In this document: positions 31,947 to 40,025 of the stretch, piece after piece | Position numbering within the stretch: position 1 is the first letter of the stretch | How the letters are laid out: every line of letters begins with the position of its first letter | DNA from: Leucobacter sp. PH1c | Lineage (GTDB): Bacteria > Actinomycetota > Actinomycetes > Actinomycetales > Microbacteriaceae | Reading direction: 5' to 3' | Length of the DNA stretch: 60,763 bases | Assembly: GCF_000633415.1 (NCBI RefSeq) | Contig: NZ_AYMV01000012.1 | Coordinates: 1 to 60,763, forward strand | Program-made: the position numbers and the translations under genes | The notes under the pieces: generated by a model | Seen by the model: the letters and a program-made list of their open reading frames with translations, nothing else | Told to the model about the DNA's origin: nothing | Databases searched by the model: none

Positions 31947-33236
31947 GTGAAGCGGAAGGGCGGCGGCCGCGCGGCCGCGACGGCGGGCAACGCGCTGCTC
32001 AACATCGCCGCGGTGGGCGGGCTCCTCTGCATCGTGCTCGTCGTGCTCTCCGGGGTGTTCGGGATCTCGCTCATCATGTTCAAGACCGGGTCCATGTCGC
32101 CCGGAATCCCCGCGGGCTCCCTCGCCGTGGTGCGCGAGATCCCGGCGAGCGCGGTGCGCGTGGGCGACGTCGTCACGGTGGACCGCGCGGGGATGCTCCC
32201 CGTGACCCACCGCGTCACCTCGGTGGCCGGCTCGGGCGAGACGCGCACGATCACGATGCGGGGCGACGCGAACGACTCCGAGGATCCCTCGCCGTACGAG
32301 GTGGCCGAGGTGCGGCGCGTGCTCGTCTCAGTGCCGGGCCTCGCGCACGCGGTGGTCTGGTTCTCGAACCCCACCGTGCTCGGCGGGCTGACGCTCGGCG
32401 CGGCGGCCCTCGTCACCTGGGCGTTCTGGCCGAAGGCGCCGCGCTCGCGGCGCGCAGTGGAGGAGGGCGAGCTGCCGGAGGATGGCGAGATCCCGGAGGC
32501 GGGTGGCCTCCCAGCGGGCGAGTCGCCGCCCGCGCGCCGCGGGCGGCACGTGGCCGGCGCGCTCACGATCGCAGCGCTCGGAGTTGGCGCCGGGCTCGGC
32601 TCGACCGCGCTGCCCGCGCCCGGGGTCTCGCCGGCCGCCGCGGCCGCGCCGGGCGAGGAGCGAAGCGTCGTGCGCGGCACGTTCCTCCGCCTCACCTCGA
32701 TCGGCGATCCCGCGGCGATGCGCGCGATGCGCCCCGGCGTCCCGGTGGACTGGCAGATCGGCGTGCGGCTCGCGGAATCGAGCGCGGGCGAGGTCGATGT
32801 CGCGCTCCTCGCGTCGGGGGATCCCGAGCTGGGGCTGTCGGTGCGGGTGCGCTCCTGCTCGCTCCGCTGGGAGGGCGGGGTCTGCGCGGGAACGGAGCGA
32901 GCCGTGCTCGGGCCCGGGGTCATCGATGTGACGGGCGGGGCGATCCCGCTCGGCACCCTCCGCGGGCAGGGCGAGCGCTGGTTCCTCGTCACCGGCGAGA
33001 TCCCCGAGCGGGGCACGGGCCGGGTGGAGCTCGCGCTCCGCGCCGCCGGATCGGGCGAGACCGCGGAGATCGGGGCCGACCCTGGTGGCGCGTGGGGCGT
33101 CGCCACGGTCCCCGCGCTGCTGCCCGTCACGGGCGCGACCGGCGCGTGGGTCCTCGCGCTGGGCGCCGTGGCCGGGGGCCTCGGCGTCTCGGGCCTCGTG
33201 GCGCTCGGGCGTGCCCGGCTCGGGCGAGGGCGGTGA
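31947..33236 (+). CDS. SipW-like signal peptidase fused to an LPVTG-anchored ectodomain
   Basis: A 429-aa protein in two parts. Residues 1-165 are a SipW/ER-type signal peptidase: first helix (LCIVLVVLSGVFGISLIMF), catalytic Ser in KTGSMSPGIPAGS, catalytic His in PVTHRVTSV and a second helix near 140-157. An acidic linker (EEGELPEDGEIPEAGG) and a third helix (HVAGALTIAALGVGAGLG) follow. The ectodomain spans about 230-390, ending in LLPVTG, a hydrophobic helix and RARLGRGR: a complete sortase signal. A signal peptidase carrying a wall-sorting signal is unusual. At 1-1699 the same modules are two genes. Cotranscribed with three secreted proteins that carry SipW-type signals. Confidence 0.85.
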   Translation: MKRKGGGRAAATAGNALLNIAAVGGLLCIVLVVLSGVFGISLIMFKTGSMSPGIPAGSLAVVREIPASAVRVGDVVTVDRAGMLPVTHRVTSVAGSGETRTITMRGDANDSEDPSPYEVAEVRRVLVSVPGLAHAVVWFSNPTVLGGLTLGAAALVTWAFWPKAPRSRRAVEEGELPEDGEIPEAGGLPAGESPPARRGRHVAGALTIAALGVGAGLGSTALPAPGVSPAAAAAPGEERSVVRGTFLRLTSIGDPAAMRAMRPGVPVDWQIGVRLAESSAGEVDVALLASGDPELGLSVRVRSCSLRWEGGVCAGTERAVLGPGVIDVTGGAIPLGTLRGQGERWFLVTGEIPERGTGRVELALRAAGSGETAEIGADPGGAWGVATVPALLPVTGATGAWVLALGAVAGGLGVSGLVALGRARLGRGR

Positions 33237-33814
33237 GCGCCGTGGCGCGCGCGGGGCGAGGCGGCCGGAATCCCGGTGGGCGCGGGGCCCGTGACCGGCG
33301 GCGGCGCTTCTCCGCCGGGGTCGCGGGCGCGGCGATCCTCGCGATGCTCGCCGTGCCGACCTCGCTCACGGAGGCGAGCTGGAGCGATCCGGAGGTCGCG
33401 GTCGCGTCGTTCTCCGCGATGACCGTCGCGACGCCGCAGGCGCTCACCCCGAAGTGTCAGTTCAACCCGGGGCTCCTCGGGGCGACGCCGAAGATCACGG
33501 TCGAGTGGCGGGTGCCTGCCGGGGCGACGGGCTACACGATGGCGAGCGCCGAGTACGGCTACCTGGCGCAGGGCGGGCTGACCCCGCTCACTTCGGCGCT
33601 GCTCGGCAGTGTGACCGTCTCGGGCACCACGTCGGCGGCGAAGACCGAGTTCAACCTCGGCCTGCTGGGCGGCCTGCTCGGCGGCGGCGCGTCGGTCGCC
33701 GTGCGGCTCACCTGGCCGGGCGGGTGGGTCTCGCCCTGGCTCGTCGCCACGGGCACGAGCGGCCTGCTCGGGGCGAACGCCGACTGCACCTGGAGCACGG
33801 TGCCCTCGAGCTGA
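33233..33814 (+). CDS. Probable SipW-dependent secreted protein, third of the locus
   Basis: A 193-aa protein. After an Arg/Gly-rich start (about 25 residues) comes a hydrophobic core FSAGVAGAAILAMLAVPTSL and the motif EASWSDPEVA, a SipW-type cleavage context. The mature part has Cys at PKCQFNPG and ADCTWS near the two ends, Gly/Leu-rich segments (LGLLGGLLGGG) and no anchor. The start is GTG at 33233, which overlaps the peptidase stop (GTGA); a GTG at 33242 is an alternative. A strong hairpin follows the stop. Function unknown; substrate or partner of the fused peptidase (inference). Confidence 0.75.
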   Translation: MSAVARAGRGGRNPGGRGARDRRRRFSAGVAGAAILAMLAVPTSLTEASWSDPEVAVASFSAMTVATPQALTPKCQFNPGLLGATPKITVEWRVPAGATGYTMASAEYGYLAQGGLTPLTSALLGSVTVSGTTSAAKTEFNLGLLGGLLGGGASVAVRLTWPGGWVSPWLVATGTSGLLGANADCTWSTVPSS

Positions 33815-33816
33815 AT

Positions 33817-33860
33817 GCGAAACGCCCCGCCGTCCCGGGTGGGGCGGCGGAGCGTTTCGC
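33817..33860. terminator. Bidirectional terminator between the SipW operon and aspS
   Basis: Arms GCGAAACGCCCCGCCG (33817-33832) and 33845-33860 pair over 16 positions with one mismatch, loop 12 nt. The A/T-rich outer stem gives AAA/TTT on both strands. Confidence 0.8.
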
Positions 33861-33872
33861 GTGCGGTGCTGC

Positions 33873-35216
33873 TTAGGGCAGCAGGCGGTTCGGGCCGCGG
33901 AAGAGGTAGGTGACCTCGCGGATCGACGACTGCTCGAGCATCAGCATGAGCACGCGGTTCAGGCCCATGCCGAAACCGCCGTGCGGGGGCACGCCGTAGC
34001 GGAAGAAGTCGAGGTAGAACTCGAGCTCCTTCGGGTCCATGCCCTTCTCGACGGCCTGCGCCTCGAGGACCTCGATGCGGTGCTCGCGCTGCGCGCCCGT
34101 GGAGATCTCGGTGCCGCGGTAGATGAGGTCGTAGCTCTTCGTGAGGTTCGCGTCGTCCTCGTGGCGCATGTGGTAGAACGGGCGGATCGACGCGTCGTAG
34201 TCCGTGAGGAAGACGAAGTCGCTGCCGTGCTCCTCCTTGGCCCACGCGGCGATCTGGCGCTCGCCCTCCGGGTCCATGTCGGCGTCGGCGCGGGGCACCT
34301 CGTAGCCGCGCGCCTTCACGATCTCCTTCGCCTCGGCGAGCGGGACGCGCGGGAACGGGCGGGACGGGACCGTGAGCTCGATGCCGAAGAGCTTCTGGAT
34401 CTCCTCGCCGTGCTTCTCCTGCACCGCGGTGAGGCCGGCCACGATGAGCTCCTCGTGCAGCTCCATGACGTCGACGTGCGAGTCGATCCAGCTCAGCTCG
34501 GTGTCGATCGAGGTGAACTCGGTCGCGTGGCGCGAGGTGAACGAGGGGTCGGCGCGGAACGCGGGGCCCACCTCGAAGATGCCGCCGAAGCCTGCGGCCT
34601 GGGCCATCTGCTTGAAGAACTGCGGGCTCTGGGCGAGGAACGCCTTGCCCTCGAAGTACTCGACCTCGAACAGCTCGGCGCGCGACTCGGACGCGGAGGC
34701 CATGAGCTTCGGGGTCTGGATCTCGATGAAGCCGCGGTCGACCCAGACGTTCCGCAGCGCGTGCAGGAAGGTGGTCTGGATGCGGAACACGAGGTTCTGC
34801 TCGGGGCGGCGCAGGTCGAGGAAGCGCCAGTCGAGGCGGACGTCGATGCCGGAATCGCCGGCGACGGGGTTGTCGGGGAGCGCCTTCGTGATGACCTCGA
34901 TCGTCTCGATCTGGATCTCGACGCCGCCGAGCTTCACGCGCTCGTTGTGCTGCAGCTCGCCCTCCACGGTCACGAAGGTGCCGTGGGTGAGCTCGGAGAT
35001 GGTGGTCGTGCGGGGCACGAGGATGTCCGAGCGGGGGTTCTCGGGATCCGGCTCGCGCAGCACGCCGCCGTTCACGAGCTGCACGGCGCCCGACTCGTCG
35101 CGCAGCACCACGAACTGGACGTAGCGCTGATCGCGCACCTTCTCCACCCAGCCGGATACGCGTACGGTGCCGCCCTCGAGGGCGGGCAGGTCCTTGATCA
35201 ATACACGCTCAGTCAC
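33873..35216 (-). CDS. aspS: Aspartyl-tRNA synthetase, short archaeal/eukaryotic type
   Basis: A 447-aa class II synthetase, far shorter than the ~590-aa bacterial AspRS because the bacterial GAD insertion is absent. N-terminal OB fold (VRVSGWVEKVRDQRYVQFVV), motif 2 FRADPSFTSRHATEFTSIDTE and motif 3 GGFGMGLNRVLMLML. This is the archaeal-like form, often non-discriminating (charging tRNA-Asp and tRNA-Asn) and paired with GatCAB. The residue after GWV is Glu here, neither the Trp nor the His discussed for archaeal specificity, so charging specificity is uncertain. The GTG at 35216 is chosen because TAGACT (35228-35223) stands exactly 6 nt before it: a leaderless mRNA. Confidence 0.93.
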   Translation of the reverse strand: MTERVLIKDLPALEGGTVRVSGWVEKVRDQRYVQFVVLRDESGAVQLVNGGVLREPDPENPRSDILVPRTTTISELTHGTFVTVEGELQHNERVKLGGVEIQIETIEVITKALPDNPVAGDSGIDVRLDWRFLDLRRPEQNLVFRIQTTFLHALRNVWVDRGFIEIQTPKLMASASESRAELFEVEYFEGKAFLAQSPQFFKQMAQAAGFGGIFEVGPAFRADPSFTSRHATEFTSIDTELSWIDSHVDVMELHEELIVAGLTAVQEKHGEEIQKLFGIELTVPSRPFPRVPLAEAKEIVKARGYEVPRADADMDPEGERQIAAWAKEEHGSDFVFLTDYDASIRPFYHMRHEDDANLTKSYDLIYRGTEISTGAQREHRIEVLEAQAVEKGMDPKELEFYLDFFRYGVPPHGGFGMGLNRVLMLMLEQSSIREVTYLFRGPNRLLP

Positions 35217-35295
35217 CCCCACAGTCTACTCGCGGCGCAGCGCCCCGGAACGCGCGATCCCGGGCCCGCGAAATCAATAAGTTGAAACAATGTGT

Positions 35296-35333
35296 CACAT
35301 CACTTTGTGTGATGTGTCGTGGCTTCGTACGCT
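35296..35333 (+). promoter_or_regulatory. Promoter and palindromic operator of the ABC/monooxygenase operon
   Basis: Palindrome CACATCAC (35296-35303), TTTGT, GTGATGTG (35309-35316). A candidate promoter has -35 TTGTGT (35305-35310), 17 bp, -10 TACGCT (35328-35333). The operator covers the -35 element, which fits repression. No local regulator gene is present. Confidence 0.6.
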
Positions 35334-35382
35334 GGCCCCTGTTCCCCGGACGATCGCCCGGGCCCCGTGAAAGGACGCAGTC

Positions 35383-36270
35383 ATGACCCGCTTTGCCCGC
35401 ACCACCCTCCTCGTCGGCGCGCTCGCCGCCGTCGCGCTCGGCGCGAGCGGTTGCGCCCCCTCCGCCGGCGCGGATGCAGCGGGGTCCGACGCGACCGGCG
35501 AGGCCGGGGTGCAGAAGCTGCTCGTCGCGACGGGCGCCTCCCCGCGTCCCTTCACCTTCCTCGACGAGAACGACGAGCTCACGGGCTACGACATCGAGCT
35601 GCTCCGGCTGATCGACGAGCGCGTGCCGGATCTCGAGTTCGAGTACCAGGTGGCCGAGTTCCCCGCGCTCTTCGCCGGCCTCGACTCGGGACGGTTCAAT
35701 ATCGTGGCGAACAACCTGTCGGCCACCGAGGAGCGACGCGAGAAGTACGACTTCTCCGATCCCTACATCGAGGCCCAGTTTGGCGTCGCGGTCGCCGCGG
35801 GCTCGCCCCTCGCTGGGGCGACCACGCTCGACGAGCTCGCGGGCAAGCGCACCTTCGGCGAGCCCGGGCTGAACTTCACGAAGATCCTCGAGGCGTACAA
35901 CGAGGCGCACCCCGATCGGCCGATCGAGATCGAGTACACGGAGCTCGACCTCCAGTCGCAGTACAAGAAGGTGGCGACGGGCGGCGCGGACTTCGTGTTC
36001 AGCGACAAGGTGGTCTACGACGGCTACGCCGCGGGCGTCGACGTCGCATTCTCGCAGCTCGACGGCGCGAAGCTCGTCGAGGAGTACGGCACCAACCTGT
36101 TCTCGGCGTACGCGATCTCGAAGCAGACGCCCAACGTCGACCACGTGGTCGAGGAACTGAACCGAGCCCTCCGCGAGCTGGCGGACGAGGGCGAGCTGAC
36201 GAAGCTGAGCGAGGAGTTCTTCGACGGCCTCGACGTCTCGCCCCGCACCGCCCCGAGCGACGCCGAGTAG
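35383..36270 (+). CDS. Amino-acid-type ABC solute-binding lipoprotein (family 3)
   Basis: A 295-aa lipoprotein: signal peptide with lipobox LGASGC (Cys about 24), then LLVATGASPRPFTFLDENDE, the family-3 signature LTGYDIELLRLID and NIVANNLSATEERREKYDFS. These proteins bind polar amino acids, cystine or related compounds. SD AAAGGA precedes the ATG. It is the first of five close-set genes (ABC importer, monooxygenase, acetyltransferase/reductase fusion), so the ligand may be a sulfur amino acid (inference). Confidence 0.9.
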   Translation: MTRFARTTLLVGALAAVALGASGCAPSAGADAAGSDATGEAGVQKLLVATGASPRPFTFLDENDELTGYDIELLRLIDERVPDLEFEYQVAEFPALFAGLDSGRFNIVANNLSATEERREKYDFSDPYIEAQFGVAVAAGSPLAGATTLDELAGKRTFGEPGLNFTKILEAYNEAHPDRPIEIEYTELDLQSQYKKVATGGADFVFSDKVVYDGYAAGVDVAFSQLDGAKLVEEYGTNLFSAYAISKQTPNVDHVVEELNRALRELADEGELTKLSEEFFDGLDVSPRTAPSDAE

Positions 36271-36288
36271 GCCGGGGACGCAGCGGAC

Positions 36289-37056
36289 GTGGACACCATC
36301 ATCGATTTCCCCGCGATCGGGAGGTACGTGCTCGATCTCGTGCCGTACATCCCGGTCACGCTCGCGCTCAGCGTGGTTGCGACGGTGGTCGGCACGCTGC
36401 TCGGGCTCGGGCTCGCGCTCATCAAGCTGGCGCGGGTGCCCGTGCTCAGCCAGATCAGCGCCGTGCTCGTCTCGTACCTGCGCGGCACCCCGCCGCTCGT
36501 GCAGCTGCTGCTCAACGTCAACGCCGTGCCGATCGCGATCCTCTACATCAATCACGCGTTCGGCACCGACTGGGACGCGATGGCGCTCTCGCCGTTCCTC
36601 GTCGCCGCGTTCACCTTCGCGCTCACGGAGGCGGCGTACAGCTCGGAGACCATCCGCGCCGCGCTGCTCTCCGTCGATCGGCGCGAGATCGAGGCCGCGC
36701 ACGCGCTCGGGATGACCTCGTGGCAGACGCTCACCCGCGTGACCGTGCCGAACGCCGCCGTCGTGGCCTTCCCCACGCTCGTGAACCACTTCATCGGGAT
36801 GCTGAAGCAGTCCTCGCTCGCCTTCGTCGTGTCGATCGTCGAGATCACTGCCTACGCGAAGATCCTCGGCGGCCGCGACTACCGCTTCTTCGAGGCCTAC
36901 CTGGCGACCGCGATCATCTACTGGGCCCTCACGGTGCTGATCGAGCAGGGCGCGCGCTGGATCGAGCGCTCCATGGCCCGCCCGCGGCCCACCCGCCTCC
37001 CCGGCCGACCCCGTGCTCGCGCCGCAGCGCAGCTCCCCGCGGGGGCGAGCGCATGA
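36289..37056 (+). CDS. Amino-acid-type ABC transporter permease
   Basis: A 255-aa permease of the HisM/GlnP type, about five helices: YIPVTLALSVVATVVGTLLG, VLVSYLRGTPPLVQLLL (conserved RGTP), EAAYSSETIRAALLSVDRRE and the EAA loop EAAHALGMTSWQTLTRVTVP. The C-terminus after residue 225 is Arg/Pro/Ala-rich. GTG start at 36289, 18 bp after the binding-protein gene. Its stop overlaps the ATPase start (ATGA). It is the single permease of the cassette and probably acts as a homodimer. Confidence 0.92.
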   Translation: MDTIIDFPAIGRYVLDLVPYIPVTLALSVVATVVGTLLGLGLALIKLARVPVLSQISAVLVSYLRGTPPLVQLLLNVNAVPIAILYINHAFGTDWDAMALSPFLVAAFTFALTEAAYSSETIRAALLSVDRREIEAAHALGMTSWQTLTRVTVPNAAVVAFPTLVNHFIGMLKQSSLAFVVSIVEITAYAKILGGRDYRFFEAYLATAIIYWALTVLIEQGARWIERSMARPRPTRLPGRPRARAAAQLPAGASA

Positions 37057-37814
37057 TCGGCGTGCACGGGATCCGGAAGTCCTACGGCGACCGGGTGATC
37101 CTCGACGGGATCGACCTCGAGCTCGACGCGGGCGGCGTCACGGCGATCGTCGGCCCCTCCGGGGCAGGCAAGTCCACGCTGCTCCGCTGCTTCGACCTGC
37201 TCGAGCGCCCCGACGCCGGTCGGGTGACGGTCGATGAGCTCACGGTCGATGCCGCGCGGGCCGGCCGCGCAGAGGTGCTGGCGCTCCGCCGGCGCACCGC
37301 CATGGTGTTCCAGCAGTTCCAGCTCTTCGCGCGGAAGACCGCGCTCGAGAACGTCGCGGAGGGGCTGCGCGTCGTGCGCGGTCTCGGCCGGCGCGAGGCC
37401 GAGACCGCGGCGCGCACCCAGCTCGACCGCGTCGGCCTCGCCGGCCACGCCGGGCACTACCCGGCGCAGCTCTCCGGCGGGCAGCAGCAGCGGGTGGGCA
37501 TCGCCCGGGCCCTCGCGATGGAGCCGCGCGTGCTCCTGCTCGACGAGCCGACGAGCGCGCTCGATCCCGAGCTCGTGGGGGAGGTGCTGCAGACGATCCG
37601 CGAGATCGCGGCGGCCGGGCAGACGATGGCGCTCGTCTCCCACGAGATGCACTTCGTGCGCCAGACCGCCGACCGGGTCGTCTTCCTCGAGGACGGCCGG
37701 ATCGTCGACGATGCGCCCCCGACCGCCTTCTTCGGCCCCGACGCGAGCCGCCGCGCCCGCGCCTTCCTCCGCGAGTACCACCTCGCCCGCGGCGGCCCCG
37801 AGTACCAGATCTGA
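37053..37814 (+). CDS. Amino-acid-type ABC transporter ATP-binding protein
   Basis: A 253-aa ATPase of the GlnQ/TcyC type. Walker A GPSGAGKSTLLR (about 34-45), Q-loop VFQQFQLFARKTALENV, signature LSGGQQQRVGIARALA, Walker B LLLDEPTSALDPE, H-switch VSHEMHFVRQTADRV. MHF after the switch is typical of the polar amino acid subfamily. Coupled to the permease by a 4-bp overlap and 15 bp from the monooxygenase gene. Confidence 0.93.
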   Translation: MIGVHGIRKSYGDRVILDGIDLELDAGGVTAIVGPSGAGKSTLLRCFDLLERPDAGRVTVDELTVDAARAGRAEVLALRRRTAMVFQQFQLFARKTALENVAEGLRVVRGLGRREAETAARTQLDRVGLAGHAGHYPAQLSGGQQQRVGIARALAMEPRVLLLDEPTSALDPELVGEVLQTIREIAAAGQTMALVSHEMHFVRQTADRVVFLEDGRIVDDAPPTAFFGPDASRRARAFLREYHLARGGPEYQI

Positions 37815-37829
37815 ATCACAGGAGTCCCC

Positions 37830-38876
37830 ATGTCCCTCACCCCCGCGCCGCGGCCGCTCACGAGCCTCGGCTTCATCCACCTCGTCCCCTTCGACCGCGA
37901 CGATCCGGGCCGCGGCCTCCGCGAGGGGGTCGAGCTCTTCCGCTACGCCGAGGAGCTCGGCCTCGACAGTGGCTGGGTGCGCACCCGGCACCTGCAGTAC
38001 GGACTCCCCTCGCCGGCCGTCTTCTTCGGCGCGGTCGCCGAGCGTACCGAGCGCATCCGGCTCGGCACCGCGGTGATCCCCGTGGGGCACGAGAACCCGT
38101 TCCGGCTCGCCGAGGATCTCGGCACGGCGGACGCCCTCTCGGGCGGGCGCGTGCTCGCCGGGCTGAGCGTCCACCCGCCGGGGGCCGAGGACGACGTGAA
38201 CGACCTCGTGCACGACAGCGGCTGGCGCGAAGAGGACTACTCCTACGGACGGATCGAGCGGCTCCGCGGCTTCCTCGCGGGAGACCGGGTGCGCGAGGTT
38301 CCGCCGTACCGCGGGATCGGCGGCGACATCGATTCCGAGCGGGTGGAGCCCCACAGCCCCGGCCTCGCCGAGCGGCTCTGGTACGGCGGAGGCTCGCTCC
38401 GCTCGGCCGAGTGGGCGGGCCGAGCCGGGCTCAACTGGCTCGTCAGCAACATCAGCACGACCGACACGGGCGACACCGACTTCGGCCGGGTGCAGCGGGC
38501 GCAGATCGACGCGTTCCGGGCCGCGCACCCCGCGGGGGAGGGCGCGCGGGCGAGCGTCGCCCGCGTCATCGTGCCGACCGACGGCACGACGCCCGAGCAG
38601 CTCGCGAAGTATCGGGCCTACGCGGAGGCGCGCACCCCGCGCACCGAGCAGGTGCACGGCGGCAAGACGATCATCGCGCGCGACGTGCTCGGCTCGCGCG
38701 ACGAGATCGTCGAGTTCATCCGCACCGACCCCGCCTTCCGCGCGGCGGACGACTACCTCTTCGAGCTCCCCTTCGAGTTCGAGCTCGCGGACTGGAAGCA
38801 CATCCTGCACGAGCTGGCCACGAGCATCGGGCCGGCGCTCGGATGGCGCCCGGCCGGGTCGCGAGGCGCGGCGTGA
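37830..38876 (+). CDS. Luciferase-like flavin-dependent monooxygenase (LLM)
   Basis: A 348-aa bacterial-luciferase-fold protein: SLGFIHLVPFDRDDPGRGLR, ELGLDSGWVRTRHLQYGLPS, ERTERIRLGTAVIPVGHENP and ALSGGRVLAGLSVHPPG. LLM enzymes use reduced FMN made by a separate reductase. The next gene, overlapping it by 4 bp, encodes a protein with a flavin reductase domain, so the pair looks like a two-component oxygenase. With an amino-acid importer and a GNAT domain in the same operon, it resembles the CmoO-type enzymes of S-alkyl-cysteine salvage (inference). Confidence 0.88.
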   Translation: MSLTPAPRPLTSLGFIHLVPFDRDDPGRGLREGVELFRYAEELGLDSGWVRTRHLQYGLPSPAVFFGAVAERTERIRLGTAVIPVGHENPFRLAEDLGTADALSGGRVLAGLSVHPPGAEDDVNDLVHDSGWREEDYSYGRIERLRGFLAGDRVREVPPYRGIGGDIDSERVEPHSPGLAERLWYGGGSLRSAEWAGRAGLNWLVSNISTTDTGDTDFGRVQRAQIDAFRAAHPAGEGARASVARVIVPTDGTTPEQLAKYRAYAEARTPRTEQVHGGKTIIARDVLGSRDEIVEFIRTDPAFRAADDYLFELPFEFELADWKHILHELATSIGPALGWRPAGSRGAA

Positions 38877-39904
38877 GTGGGGAGAGCGGCCCGACCCCCG
38901 TCGCGGTGCGCCCCGCGCGGCCGGACGAATTCGCGGCGATCGACGCGCTCCTCGGCGCAGCCTACGCGCACGACTACGGCCCGGACGACTCCGCGGGCGA
39001 TCCGTTCCGCGCCGCGGCGGTCCGGGCGGGCGCGTACGACGTCTGGGTGGCGGAGGGTCGCGACGGCTCGCTCCTCGGAAGCGTGACTACCCGGCGGCCC
39101 GGCGGCCCGCCGCTGCACGAGGACGTGGCGCCCGACGAGCTCGATCTCCGCCTGCTCGGCGTCGCGCCTGCCGCGCGCCGCCGCGGCGTGGGGGCCGCGC
39201 TGATGCGCGACATCGCGGCGCGCGCGGCCGGAACGGGCTTCCATGCGGTCGTGCTGAAGACCGGGCCGGAGATGCGCGGCGCCCATCGGCTGTACGACGC
39301 GCTCGGCTACGAGCGGCGGCCCGAGCGGGACGGCCTGTGGATCGCGGGCGAGCAGCGGCTCGACCTCTTCACCTACGCGCTGCCACTCGCCTCGCTTGCC
39401 GAGGCGCCGCTCACCGATGCGGCGGCCGCGCGCGGCGTGCTCGGCAGCTTCCCCACTGGGGTCGTCGCGCTCGCCGCAGCTGACGGGGACGGCGCGCCGC
39501 CCGCCGCCCTCACGATCCAGTCCTTCGTCTCGCTGTCCGTGAGCCCGCCCCGCGTGCTCCTCACCGTGGGCACGGGCTCGACGAGCTGGCCCCGGATCGC
39601 GGCGACGGGCTCCTTCGCGGCGACCGTGCTCGGCGAGGGGCAGGGCCCGCTCGCCCGGCGGCTCGCCCGCCCCGGTGCGCCGAACAAGCTGGGCGGGATC
39701 CCCACGGTGCGCAGCCCGCGCCGCGGGCACCCCGTGATCGCCGGCGGCTCCTCCTGGTTCGAGTGCGCGATCCGTGAGGAGTTCGACGGGGGCGACCACC
39801 GGATCGTCGTCGCCGACGTCGAGGCGTCCGGGTTGCTGGGCGGCGCCGATCGGCCGCTGCTCTTCGCGCGCTCCCGGTTCGGCGGCTTTGCACCGGCTTC
39901 GTAG
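38873..39904 (+). CDS. Fusion: GNAT acetyltransferase plus flavin reductase
   Basis: A 343-aa two-domain protein. Residues about 8-165 are a GNAT N-acetyltransferase: VAVRPARPDEFAAIDALL, DLRLLGVAPAARRRGVGAAL (acetyl-CoA loop with RRRGVG) and GAHRLYDALGYERRP. Residues about 175-343 are a flavin-reductase-like split barrel: LGSFPTGVVALAAADGDG, ALTIQSFVSLSVSPPRVLLT, SFAATVLGEGQGPLARR and HRIVVADVEASGLL. No frameshift lies between them. The GTG start overlaps the monooxygenase stop (GTGA). It would supply FMNH2 to the LLM enzyme and acetylate the substrate amine (inference). I do not know of this fusion as a described protein. Confidence 0.87.
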   Translation: MSGESGPTPVAVRPARPDEFAAIDALLGAAYAHDYGPDDSAGDPFRAAAVRAGAYDVWVAEGRDGSLLGSVTTRRPGGPPLHEDVAPDELDLRLLGVAPAARRRGVGAALMRDIAARAAGTGFHAVVLKTGPEMRGAHRLYDALGYERRPERDGLWIAGEQRLDLFTYALPLASLAEAPLTDAAAARGVLGSFPTGVVALAAADGDGAPPAALTIQSFVSLSVSPPRVLLTVGTGSTSWPRIAATGSFAATVLGEGQGPLARRLARPGAPNKLGGIPTVRSPRRGHPVIAGGSSWFECAIREEFDGGDHRIVVADVEASGLLGGADRPLLFARSRFGGFAPAS

Positions 39905-40025
39905 CGCATCCGGAGCCCGCGCCCGCTCGCCACGGCACGGCGCTCCCGAGCCGTGATCCCGGGGCGATACCCCCTGGGGGTGGACCCCCGGGATTCCCAG
40001 GTGAGCCGAACGTAGAATGGTGGGC

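Noticed and set aside
31334-33232. Upstream extension of the frame of the third SipW substrate
   Set aside because: The frame is open but Arg/Gly-rich noise overlapping two real genes. The GTGA overlap at 33233 and the signal peptide define the start.
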